Source: Campylobacterales bacterium | GTDB lineage: Bacteria; Campylobacterota; Campylobacteria; Campylobacterales; Sulfurimonadaceae | Reading direction: 5' to 3' | Length of the DNA stretch: 45,210 nt | Assembly: GCA_016938595.1 (NCBI GenBank) | Contig: JAFGUJ010000080.1 | Location: 1-45,210 of the forward strand | Shown: positions 31,823-39,971 of the stretch, in pieces | How the letters are laid out: each line of letters opens with the position of its first letter | Numbering within the stretch: position 1 is the first letter of the stretch | Program-made: the position numbers and the translations under genes | Notes under the pieces: model-generated | Told to the model about the DNA's origin: nothing | The model's input: only the letters and a program-made list of their open reading frames with translations | Database searches by the model: none

Positions 31823-32871
31823 AACTGTTTTGGCTTAGTTGTCTATTGGGGGCCTCTTTGGCGGCTCAAATCCAGATGAGTGACGTGCAGATCCAGAAAA
31901 TGGGCATCAAAGTTCAAGAAGTCCGCCTGATCCGCTCCGAAGCGATGGGGCCCATGATCGGGATGATCGATTACAGCGACAAAGGGGCCAAAAGCTATAC
32001 GCTGGGAGCCGAAGCGAGCGTCGTCGAACTCCTCAGACACAAAGGGGATCTCGTAAAAAAGGGGGAGGTGATCTGCAAAATCGCCTCAAGCGAACTCCTC
32101 TCGTCGTTGGCTGAACGAAACGATCTGCGCAACCGGCTGAAACTGGCACAGGAATATGCACACAAGGACCAACAACTCTATCAAGACGGAGTCCTGTCGC
32201 TTCGTGAAGCCCAAAAAAGCGCATTGGAGGAGAACACCCTCCGCACCAAAATCCAAGAGATCGAAGGACGTTTTGCATTCGCCGGAGCCGACATAAAGGC
32301 TTCGGACGGGATGAGTTTTACCATCCGGGCAAAACAGAGCGGCGTGCTGGCCGAAGCCCCTCTCAAAACGGGAGAAAAGATCGAACCCTTCCGCCCCTAT
32401 CTGAAAATCGCCTCGACCAAAGAATTCACCGCCTATATCAAAATACCTCCGAAACTGATCGGTTCAATTTCCAAAGGAGCAAGCGTCCTCGACACACAGG
32501 GGCACCAGATCGGCACCGTCATGTCGACCACCGGATCGGTCGATGTGTTGAACAATACCGCCACGGTGGTAGCGGCACTGAAAAACTCCGATCAGACCTA
32601 CCGTCCCGGAACGTCGTCTGAGTTTTACATCGCAGCACCGATCAGCGAAAAATGGGTCCTCCTCCCCCGCTCATCGGTCAGCAAATACAAGAAAAAAGAT
32701 ATCTGTTTCGTCAAAACGGCGACCGGTTTCGAACCCAAGACCGTAGAGATCAAAAAAATCTACAAAGAGCACATCGCCGTTTCCGCAGAAGGGTTCACTT
32801 CCCACACCAAAGTCGCCAAAGACGGAATCATCACCCTCAAAGGAGCTTTGAGCGGAATGGGGTTTGAATAA
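31819..32871 (+). CDS. periplasmic adaptor (membrane-fusion) protein, CusB/CzcB-like
   Basis: A 350-aa adaptor with a signal peptide (about 1-16) and a barrel-sandwich lipoyl half (GAEASVVELLRHKGDLVKKGEVICKI, about 63-88). An alpha-helical hairpin (about 90-150), the second lipoyl half (FTIRAKQSGVLAEAPLKTGEKI) and beta-barrel and membrane-proximal domains follow. It joins the inner-membrane pump to the outer-membrane channel. The N-terminal segment has several methionines (MSDVQIQKM and AMGPMIGM), which fits but does not prove soft-metal binding as in CusB. Its stop overlaps the pump's ATG by one base (TAATG). Confidence 0.92.
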   Translation: MKLFWLSCLLGASLAAQIQMSDVQIQKMGIKVQEVRLIRSEAMGPMIGMIDYSDKGAKSYTLGAEASVVELLRHKGDLVKKGEVICKIASSELLSSLAERNDLRNRLKLAQEYAHKDQQLYQDGVLSLREAQKSALEENTLRTKIQEIEGRFAFAGADIKASDGMSFTIRAKQSGVLAEAPLKTGEKIEPFRPYLKIASTKEFTAYIKIPPKLIGSISKGASVLDTQGHQIGTVMSTTGSVDVLNNTATVVAALKNSDQTYRPGTSSEFYIAAPISEKWVLLPRSSVSKYKKKDICFVKTATGFEPKTVEIKKIYKEHIAVSAEGFTSHTKVAKDGIITLKGALSGMGFE

Positions 32872-35800
32872 TGCTCTCATCCATCATCGAATTCTCGCTG
32901 AAACAGCGGCTGATCGTCCTTCTCCTCTCGCTCGCCCTGTTCGGGTACGGGCTCTATTCGTTTTTCAAAATACCGATCGACGCTTTTCCCGACATCTCTT
33001 CGACGCAGGTCAAAATCATCATGAAAGCCCCCGGCATGACCCCCGAAGAGGTGGAAAACCGGGTCGTCAGACCGCTTGAGGCGGAGCTGCTGGGGCTGGA
33101 GAATGAAAAGCTCCTCAAAAGCACTTCAAAATACGCAATCGCCGATATCACGATCGATTTCAACGACGGCACCGACATCTACCGCGCGCGCGCCCAGGTC
33201 GCCGAAAAACTCTCCTCACTGCTGCCGACGCTCCCTACAGGGGTGGAAGGGGGAATGGCCCCGATCACGACGCCACTGGGCGAAGCCTTTATGTTTACCA
33301 TCGAGGGAGACATCAGCCCCACAGAGAAGCGTGAACTCCTCGATTTCGTCATCCGCCCCGCCTTGCGAGGGGCGAAAGGGGTAGCCGATGTCAACGCTCT
33401 GGGAGGCGAGGCGCGTTCGATCATCATCGCTCCCGATCCCCTCTCGATGCGCCACCTCGGAATTCCGATGAGCGTGCTGCAAGAGACCCTCTCGAACAAC
33501 CTCAAAAACGACGGAGCCGGACGGCTGGATATGAATGAGGAAAGTTTTCTGGTGAAATTTGAAAGCGGGGTCAAAGACGCCGCCGAAATCGCCAATATCA
33601 CGATCCATTCGCACAGCGGACCGATCCGGATCGGCGATTTTTGCGATATCCGCGAAGATGCACGGACCCGAATGGGATTTGTGACCAAAGACGGGGTCGG
33701 GGAAGCGACCGAGGGACTTGTACTGACCCTCAAGGGAGCCAACGCCCGCGAGACGATCGCCCAGATCAAAGAACGACTGGCGGTTCTGAAACCTCAGCTC
33801 CCCGCAGGAGTGTCGATCGTCCCCTTCTATGACCGGAGTTCTCTGATCGAAAAAGCGATCGGAACCGTCTCAAAAGCCCTCGTCGAAGCGATCGTGCTCG
33901 TCATCCTCCTCCTCATGCTCTTTCTGGGAGACCTGCGCGCGGCGATCGCGGTCAGTGTTATTTTGCCGTTTTCGCTCGCCATCGCATTTTTATTGATGCG
34001 CTACTTCGGCCTCAGCGCCAATCTCATGAGTCTGGGCGGTTTGGCGATCGCGATCGGGATGCTGGTCGATTCGGCCGTCGTCGTCGTCGAAAACGCATTC
34101 GCACGCCTTGGCGAACATGACTCGACCCTTCCCAAACTGCACAAGGTTTACCGAGCGACCAAAGAGGTGAGTACCGCTGTGTTCAGCGGAATATTGATCA
34201 TAGCGGTCGTTTTTCTTCCGCTCCTGACACTGGAGGGGTTGGAAGGAAAGCTGTTTGCCCCGGTCGCCATGACGATTGTCTTCGCCCTGTTCGGTTCACT
34301 CATCCTCTCGCTGACGCTGATTCCGGTCGTCTGCTCGCTGATTCTCAAAAGTGCTCCCCATGCAGAGACCCGTCTCGGAGCGTTTTTCAACCGCGTCTAC
34401 GGGCCGATGCTTGACTTTGCCCTTAAGCGGACAAAACTCCTCTTTGGCGGGGCGATCGCGTTTCTGATCGTCAGTTTCACCCTCTTCGCGTTCGTCGGGA
34501 AAAGCTTTATGCCGACCCTCGATGAAGGAGACATCATCCTCGGGGTCGAAACACCCCCGTCCATCTCGCTCGAAAAATCCAAAGAACTGAATCTGGCGGT
34601 CCAGCGGACCATCATGGAGAAGGTCCCCGAAGTTCACTCCATCGTCGCCCGGACGGGGTCTGACGAACTTGGACTTGATCCGATGGGACTGAACCAGACC
34701 GATACTTTCATCGCCCTCAAGCCCCAGGAGGAGTGGCAAGCCGCCGACAAGGAAGAGATCAAGGCCAAAATCCAAAACGCGCTCAGCGATTTCAGCGGTA
34801 TCAGTTTCAGCTTTACCCAGCCGATCGAGATGCGCATCTCTGAAATGCTCACCGGATCACGCGGTGACCTGGCCATCAAGATATACGGCCCGGACATCGA
34901 AACCCTTAACGTTCTCAGCCAGAAAATAGCCGATACGCTCGGGGAGATCAAGGGGTCTACGGAGGTTTTCACGACGCTGAACGAAGGGGTGAACTATCTC
35001 AGTGTCCGCCCGGACCGGATCGAAGCGGCCAAAATCGGCGTCGACACTGCCGAGCTCGATCTGTTTCTAAAAACCGCCCTCGATGGCATCGTCGTCGACG
35101 AGATTCCCCAGAACAACGCCCGTATTCCCGTCATCCTCCGGATGGACAGCGAAGTGAGCCATGACATGGAACGGTTCAAATCGCTCGAACTTCCCCTGGC
35201 GGAAGGATTTTCGGTACCGCTGCAAAGTGTCGCCCGGATAGAGACGACCGAAGGGGCACTGAAAGTAGACAGGGAAAACAATGAACGCCTCAGCGTCGTC
35301 CGCTCCAACGTCGAGGGACGGGACCTGGTCGGATTCGTCAACGAGGCAAAAGAGAAAATCTCCCAGAACGTCCATCTCCCCAAAGGGTACCGGATCGTCT
35401 ATGGAGGACAGTTTGAAAACCAGCAGCGTGCGGCGGCCAAACTGATGACAGTGATCCCGATCAGCATCGGAATCATTTTCCTGATCCTTTTCTTCACCTT
35501 CCGCTCGGTGAGTTCCACCCTTCTCATCCTGCTCAATATCCCGTTTGCCGTTACGGGGGGGATCATTTCACTCTATTTCAGCGGTGAATACCTCTCCGTC
35601 CCCGCTTCGGTCGGATTTATCGCGCTGTTCGGAATCGCGGTTCTCAACGGCGTCGTCATGGTCAGCTACTTCAACACGCTGCTCGCGAGCGGGTACAGCA
35701 TCGATAACGCCGTCTCCGAAGGGGCGCGCAGACGGCTCCGGCCGGTTTTGATGACGGCATTCATTGCCGCATTGGGGCTGTTGCCGCTGCTGTTTGCCAC

Positions 35801-35930
35801 GGGAGTGGGGAGCGAGGTCCAAAAACCGCTGGCCATCGTTGTGCTGGGAGGGCTTGTGACCTCCACGATTCTCACCCTCCTCATTCTGCCGCCTGCCTTT
35901 AAAATGCTCCACCTGCGAGGTCAGAAATGA
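32871..35930 (+). CDS. heavy-metal efflux RND pump, CusA/CzcA family
   Basis: A 1019-aa proton-driven inner-membrane pump. TM1 is near 12-30, followed by the family start IPIDAFPDISSTQVKI and two large periplasmic loops (about 35-330 and 560-850). TM4 reads LGGLAIAIGMLVDSAVVVVENAF, with the relay aspartate in GMLVD, and TM10-12 end the protein. The sequence belongs to the heavy-metal (HME) group and not to the drug group of the lone pump at 1014-4112. Metal specificity (Cu/Ag versus Zn/Co/Cd/Ni) is not certain from TM4. The companion DUF3240 gene and two-component system are typical of metal operons. Confidence 0.94.
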   Translation: MLSSIIEFSLKQRLIVLLLSLALFGYGLYSFFKIPIDAFPDISSTQVKIIMKAPGMTPEEVENRVVRPLEAELLGLENEKLLKSTSKYAIADITIDFNDGTDIYRARAQVAEKLSSLLPTLPTGVEGGMAPITTPLGEAFMFTIEGDISPTEKRELLDFVIRPALRGAKGVADVNALGGEARSIIIAPDPLSMRHLGIPMSVLQETLSNNLKNDGAGRLDMNEESFLVKFESGVKDAAEIANITIHSHSGPIRIGDFCDIREDARTRMGFVTKDGVGEATEGLVLTLKGANARETIAQIKERLAVLKPQLPAGVSIVPFYDRSSLIEKAIGTVSKALVEAIVLVILLLMLFLGDLRAAIAVSVILPFSLAIAFLLMRYFGLSANLMSLGGLAIAIGMLVDSAVVVVENAFARLGEHDSTLPKLHKVYRATKEVSTAVFSGILIIAVVFLPLLTLEGLEGKLFAPVAMTIVFALFGSLILSLTLIPVVCSLILKSAPHAETRLGAFFNRVYGPMLDFALKRTKLLFGGAIAFLIVSFTLFAFVGKSFMPTLDEGDIILGVETPPSISLEKSKELNLAVQRTIMEKVPEVHSIVARTGSDELGLDPMGLNQTDTFIALKPQEEWQAADKEEIKAKIQNALSDFSGISFSFTQPIEMRISEMLTGSRGDLAIKIYGPDIETLNVLSQKIADTLGEIKGSTEVFTTLNEGVNYLSVRPDRIEAAKIGVDTAELDLFLKTALDGIVVDEIPQNNARIPVILRMDSEVSHDMERFKSLELPLAEGFSVPLQSVARIETTEGALKVDRENNERLSVVRSNVEGRDLVGFVNEAKEKISQNVHLPKGYRIVYGGQFENQQRAAAKLMTVIPISIGIIFLILFFTFRSVSSTLLILLNIPFAVTGGIISLYFSGEYLSVPASVGFIALFGIAVLNGVVMVSYFNTLLASGYSIDNAVSEGARRRLRPVLMTAFIAALGLLPLLFATGVGSEVQKPLAIVVLGGLVTSTILTLLILPPAFKMLHLRGQK

Positions 35931-36208
35931 AAACCGTCGAAATTTATTGTCCCATCGCTTCCAAAGATACCATCGTCGATTTCCTCCTTTCACAGGAGAA
36001 AAACGACTTCTATTTTTTCCCCTGCAGCCGTTACGGAGCAAGCGGGTTCTTGATCAGTGCCGAAGAACAGGTAAGTGCGCGCTCACAGTTCGGGATGTTT
36101 CGGCTGATCAGCGACGATGCACAGGCTTTGACGCTGGCCGAAGGGCTTAAAGCACATCTTAAAGACAAAACGATCAAAATAGTGTCCTATGATATACACG
36201 AGCTGTAA
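35927..36208 (+). CDS. DUF3240 (PII-like fold) protein
   Basis: A 93-aa cytoplasmic protein resembling DUF3240, a small ferredoxin-like/PII-like family usually encoded directly after CzcA/CusA-type pumps. Two beta-alpha-beta halves are visible: VEIYCPIASKDTIVDFLLSQ at the start and FRLISDDAQALTLAEGLKAHLKD at the end. Two cysteines (Cys8 and Cys33) could bind metal. Its function is not established; a regulatory or metal-sensing role on the pump is a reasonable inference. It overlaps the pump by 4 nt, and the response-regulator ATG follows its stop directly. Confidence 0.8.
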   Translation: MKTVEIYCPIASKDTIVDFLLSQEKNDFYFFPCSRYGASGFLISAEEQVSARSQFGMFRLISDDAQALTLAEGLKAHLKDKTIKIVSYDIHEL

Positions 36209-36856
36209 ATGCGCCTGCTGATTGCCGACGATGAACCCGAACTGCTGGAACTGTTGAAACTCTCCCTTCACGACAGCGAATGGATTATCGATACCGCCGC
36301 AGAGGTCGAGGAGGCAAAAAACTTCCTGGATGCTTTTTCCTACCAGTTGTTCATTGTCGACAGGACGTTTCACGGGCGGGACCGGGTCAAAGAGCTGATC
36401 ACCCATGCCAAAACAAGGAATCCCTCGACGGCTGTACTGGTCCTCAGCGCTCTGGGAAGCATCGACGACAAGGTGGAGGGGCTGGAATACGGTGCGGACG
36501 ATTATCTCGAAAAGCCGTTCGATATCAAAGAGCTACGTGCCCGGCTGAACGCCCTCGCCCGCCGCTTCGCCCCTGCACTCATCCGCTTCGAGGGGATCGA
36601 GATCGATCCCCAGCACCAGAAAATCAAAAAAGAAGGGAAAAAAGTAGTCCTGAGCCAAAACGAGCATAAACTCTTTTTCCATCTCCTCGGCCGTGGAAGC
36701 GTCGTCTCGCGTGAAGAGATCATGGATGCGCTGTACAACAATCCCCAGAACATCACCTCCAACACCATCGACGAACTCGTAGGGAGAGTCCGGCGCAAGC
36801 TCCATCCAGCCATTATTAAAACCATCAAGACACGAGGGTACCTCATTGAGATTTGA
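36209..36856 (+). CDS. OmpR/PhoB-family response regulator
   Basis: A 215-aa regulator with a receiver domain (1-115) and winged-helix DNA-binding domain (about 122-215). Phosphorylation residues are intact: Asp7/Asp8, acceptor Asp51 in LFIVDRTF, Ser80 and Lys102 in YLEKPF. The output domain has LSQNEHKLFFHLLGRGSVVSREEI and the recognition region TSNTIDELVGRVRRKL. OmpR-type proteins bind direct repeats one helical turn apart, which is what lies upstream of this operon at 30201-30240. It is encoded with its likely partner kinase, whose start overlaps it by 11 nt. Confidence 0.94.
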   Translation: MRLLIADDEPELLELLKLSLHDSEWIIDTAAEVEEAKNFLDAFSYQLFIVDRTFHGRDRVKELITHAKTRNPSTAVLVLSALGSIDDKVEGLEYGADDYLEKPFDIKELRARLNALARRFAPALIRFEGIEIDPQHQKIKKEGKKVVLSQNEHKLFFHLLGRGSVVSREEIMDALYNNPQNITSNTIDELVGRVRRKLHPAIIKTIKTRGYLIEI

Positions 36857-38060
36857 ATGGGCATCATCACTGAAATTCCGCATCACAATGATTTTTGCGC
36901 TGGGGATGGCGATCGCCTTCAGCATTAACTGGATTGTAGCGATCAAAACGATCCATACCGAAAAAGCCGGAGACGTCGAAAAAGTCCTCAAGCATCTGCT
37001 GGTGGAGAGCACCGACGAGTACCTCCTCTCCCCGCTCACTCCCCAAAGCGATCTGGATTTCCTCTACAAGATTCCCCATATCGAAATGCTCCTGAGTGAT
37101 TCGGAAGTCAGCCGGCTGGACCTGTTCGTCTCGGAGCGCCCCCATCCCGCCAGCGACACCCTGATCGTCTCTTCCATCCGCCTCCCGAACGGATACTATT
37201 TAAACGCCGCCAGCGACCACCGGAAAATTGACCATGCGGTCCGAAGATATGCCGAAAAGCTCTTGAGCCGCTTCGTATTATCGCTGTTCCTTATCCTCGT
37301 GATCGTGGTATGGATTCTCAATCATTACATGAAACCCCTAGGGATACTCGCCCGGAAAACGAGGGAGTGGAGAAAGGATACCCCTTTCGACCTGGAACAA
37401 AAAGAGGCAGCCACGGAGATCAGGGAGGTTTCGAACGCGTTTGCCGCACTGGTACGCAGACTCGAAGCGTACCGCCAAAAGGAAGCCCAACTGTTCAAGG
37501 AGGGCGCCCACGAACTCAAAACGCCTCTGGCGCTGATGCGCTCGCGCCTAGATGTCTATGAAGCCAGTGAATACTATGACAAAGAGAGATTCGTCAAAGA
37601 GCTCGCCCATGACATCGAAAGGCTTACCGGAGAGCTCAAAAACGTCCTGTTCCTGGAAAGCTCGGACTTCGAAGAGCCCGTTCTTCTGGACTTAAAACAG
37701 GTTGCTGAAGCCCTTGTACGGAAAATGGGGATATTGATCGAGCGTAAAAAGCTCTCTGTGGAGCTTCCTGAAGTGATGTTTCGGGTTTCTGCCCCCGAAA
37801 AGCTTTTACTGAAAGTGCTGGGGGCCTTGCTGGAAAATGCGATCACCTACGCGACGGCGAACAGCATCGTGCAGATTGAAACCCTACCGTCGGAGCGGAG
37901 CATGTCGATACGCAATACGATCGGGAACGAAAAGTATCTTTTCAGCTCGAAAATCGGGGAAAAAATGCTCAAACGGCTTTCCCTCGAAGTGGGGTTTGGC
38001 TATCAGATCACCCAAACCCCGACGACCTATACGATAACCCTCTCGTTCCCGCAGAGGTGA
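36846..38060 (+). CDS. sensor histidine kinase with an atypical ATP-binding domain
   Basis: A 404-aa membrane kinase with TM1 (about 12-33), a short periplasmic sensor (about 34-140), TM2 (about 141-160), a HAMP-like linker and the H box FKEGAHELKTPLALMRSRLD (His222). The N box is visible as LLENAITYA (Asn331). After that the domain is short: the usual Asp-x-Gly-x-Gly box is missing (SIRNTIGNEK in its place) and the glycine-rich G2 box is reduced to KIGEKMLKRL. The start is TTG 36846, preceded by GAGGG, since no ATG fits before TM1. It is the last gene of the metal-efflux operon, so it probably senses periplasmic metal. Confidence 0.9.
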   Translation: MRFEWASSLKFRITMIFALGMAIAFSINWIVAIKTIHTEKAGDVEKVLKHLLVESTDEYLLSPLTPQSDLDFLYKIPHIEMLLSDSEVSRLDLFVSERPHPASDTLIVSSIRLPNGYYLNAASDHRKIDHAVRRYAEKLLSRFVLSLFLILVIVVWILNHYMKPLGILARKTREWRKDTPFDLEQKEAATEIREVSNAFAALVRRLEAYRQKEAQLFKEGAHELKTPLALMRSRLDVYEASEYYDKERFVKELAHDIERLTGELKNVLFLESSDFEEPVLLDLKQVAEALVRKMGILIERKKLSVELPEVMFRVSAPEKLLLKVLGALLENAITYATANSIVQIETLPSERSMSIRNTIGNEKYLFSSKIGEKMLKRLSLEVGFGYQITQTPTTYTITLSFPQR

Positions 38061-38063
38061 GCG

Positions 38064-38450
38064 TCAACGTCCCCCTTTTCCACCGCCCATACCGCCACCC
38101 TGGCCTTTGTGCAACCCCTGCTGCAGCCCCTGGCTCTGGCCGTATCCCATCCCTTTACCCTGCTGTCCCATCTGCTGGGAAACCTTTTCGGGAGTCCGGC
38201 TGAATTTTTCTTTCTGCTCTTTGGTCATCGTCTTCTCACGATTCATAAGCTCGTTGTGGAGCTGCTCGCGTTCCTGTTCGCTCCGAAGCGTCCCGCGCTG
38301 CTGCAGCAGCTCATCCGTACCCATGGTTTTGAACCGGTTGGTGTTCTCGTTTTGGACTTTTACCTGTTCTTTGACTTTCAACGGCGTTTCCGCCATCGCG
38401 GCTGTGGTCAAAAGAACGGAAGCGGATATGATGCTCATCCATGTTTTCAT
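38064..38450 (-). CDS. exported Gly/Gln-rich protein (128 aa)
   Basis: Not recognised as a named family. A clear signal peptide (about 1-20, ending AAMA) is followed by a charged helical region (about 21-88) with a repeated Met-Arg/Glu pattern (LHNELMNREKTMTKEQKEKF). The low-complexity tail is rich in Gly, Gln and Met (GMGYGQSQGLQQGLHKGQGGGMGGG). The methionines and histidine and the location directly convergent with the metal-sensing kinase suggest a periplasmic metal-related or stress role, but that is inference. AAGGAGATTCAC is a strong ribosome site. Confidence 0.78.
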   Translation of the reverse strand: MKTWMSIISASVLLTTAAMAETPLKVKEQVKVQNENTNRFKTMGTDELLQQRGTLRSEQEREQLHNELMNREKTMTKEQKEKFSRTPEKVSQQMGQQGKGMGYGQSQGLQQGLHKGQGGGMGGGKGGR

Positions 38451-38479
38451 GTGAATCTCCTTAGGGCTGAATATACCCT

Positions 38480-38485
38480 ATTGTA
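38480..38485 (-). promoter_or_regulatory. candidate -10 box for the Gly/Gln-rich protein
   Basis: The minus strand reads TACAAT about 30 nt before the ATG at 38450, with TATATT nearer as an alternative. The gap to the next gene upstream is 66 nt, so independent transcription is plausible. Confidence 0.3.
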
Positions 38486-38516
38486 ATGAAGAATTGTTAA
38501 AAAACGATTAATGAAA

Positions 38517-39599
38517 TCAGTCTGTCTCGACCTCGATTTCGAATTTGTCTTCCATGAACCGTTTGGCCTCTTCCTCTTTCATGCCGGAGGACTGGACGAG
38601 GAAATTTTGCACCTGGGCCATTGTGTAGTGCTCTTTGTTTTTCCCTTTCAGGACGATTTCACCCGCATCCCCTTTGAGCATGGCGATCATGGCACGGATA
38701 AGCTCTTTTTCCACGACTCCTGATGTTGTTGCAAGATCGGTTTCGAACCGCTTGGCGATGGCATCGTTGATGGCTTTGGAGGCTTTGGCCCGGTCGTTCA
38801 TGTCAGCAGGTTGCAGTCCGAATTCTTTGAGGAACAGGACTTTTTCCTCATCACTGAGCTGCTCCACGAAACTGTGGACCGACTCGTACGTCACATCGGA
38901 AATGGCGCGGTCCTCCACACTCAGCGAAAATTCTTTCAACACCATCGAATCGGGGGAACCTCCGGCGATGTCGCTCGCTGTCATCGCAAATTCGATCGGC
39001 ATGATCGCGTTGTCGATCCGAAGCCGTTCGATGACAAGATTCTCGATCAGTGCCGAAGAACCCTCAACTTCCCCTTTCAGTATCAGGCTGAGTTTGCTCA
39101 GTTTGTCGAAGGTATTTTGCTGAAACGCGTTGCTGACGTTTTGGGAGACGACTTGGGCAAGCAGCGCTTCGGGAAGCGCCACATCGTCGATTTCAATATC
39201 GATGGAGGCTTTGACCGATTTCCCTTCGCTGAATCCTTTGAGCGATTCGAGTTCCTCGACATTCCCCAGACGAAGCGCTTTGATCGAAAGCTGATCCTGC
39301 CCCATAACGGAGAAGCGGATCCCTTCGATTTCGCAATCGGTGGAGAGGATGCCGCTGCATTCCAGAGCATCGTAATGCATCTCCCCTCCCACAAGGGCAA
39401 GCCCTTGTCGGTACTCCTCGATCGATTTGACCAGTTCCTCTTTGACCAGGCCGTTTTTGTAATGGACCAACGCGCTTCCGGCCACGACCAGTACGGCCGC
39501 CGCTACGGAGAGGTGGATTTTGTACCGTTTAAGTGTTGATTGCCAGTTTTTCGGGCTCTCCTCGTTGGATTGTTCTTGCGCTATACTCTCTTCGTTCAC
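38517..39599 (-). CDS. membrane-anchored hypothetical protein (360 aa)
   Basis: Not recognised. It has an acidic cytoplasmic N-terminus (about 1-25), one transmembrane helix (about 31-46) and a long periplasmic part. Residues 70-240 alternate strands with phrases such as YDALECSGILSTDCEIEGIRFSV, which suggest a repeated beta-sheet (AsmA- or DUF945-like) fold; I would not name it. The last 60 residues are helical. Two cysteines (about 80 and 87) might form a disulfide. The start is GTG 39599, with AAGGG 5 nt upstream; an ATG two bases before it is out of frame. It follows the Dabb gene on the same strand. Confidence 0.72.
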   Translation of the reverse strand: MNEESIAQEQSNEESPKNWQSTLKRYKIHLSVAAAVLVVAGSALVHYKNGLVKEELVKSIEEYRQGLALVGGEMHYDALECSGILSTDCEIEGIRFSVMGQDQLSIKALRLGNVEELESLKGFSEGKSVKASIDIEIDDVALPEALLAQVVSQNVSNAFQQNTFDKLSKLSLILKGEVEGSSALIENLVIERLRIDNAIMPIEFAMTASDIAGGSPDSMVLKEFSLSVEDRAISDVTYESVHSFVEQLSDEEKVLFLKEFGLQPADMNDRAKASKAINDAIAKRFETDLATTSGVVEKELIRAMIAMLKGDAGEIVLKGKNKEHYTMAQVQNFLVQSSGMKEEEAKRFMEDKFEIEVETD

Positions 39600-39644
39600 A
39601 TGTACCCTTGTTAATTTTTCTGCTTCTTTTATTATGCCAAAAAT

Positions 39645-39935
39645 TTATTGCCAATAATCCACAACTTTGGACAGTACCGTCACTTCTTTGATAAAACGGA
39701 CCACTTCCTGATGAGCCGGATGGGGAGCGTAGACGTCAAGCCCCTCCTGACTCTCGAACATCGAAACGAGCGCCATGTCGAACGAGCGTTCCGAACGGCT
39801 CACATCGATCCCCACTTCCATACGTTTGAGGGTGTCGATTTTGGACGGCAGCGCTTCGAGCATCTCCTTGACACGGGCCATGTTGGCCTCCTTGTTTTCC
39901 TCTTTGAACTGAAACATCACGATGTGTACCAACAT
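39645..39935 (-). CDS. Dabb (stress-responsive A/B barrel) family protein
   Basis: A 96-aa dimeric alpha-beta barrel protein. It begins with the family motif LVHIVMFQFKE and contains DMALVSMFESQEGLDVYAPHPAHQEVVRFI, which is the conserved Dabb C-terminal strand-helix. Members include stress proteins and small cyclases or decarboxylases; the substrate is not known here. AAAAGGAAAAAA is an excellent ribosome site. It sits 36 nt after the SLC13 transporter gene, probably in the same transcript. Confidence 0.9.
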   Translation of the reverse strand: MLVHIVMFQFKEENKEANMARVKEMLEALPSKIDTLKRMEVGIDVSRSERSFDMALVSMFESQEGLDVYAPHPAHQEVVRFIKEVTVLSKVVDYWQ

Positions 39936-39971
39936 TTTTTTCCTTTTAGTGCGGCTTTGATAATGGCGGCA

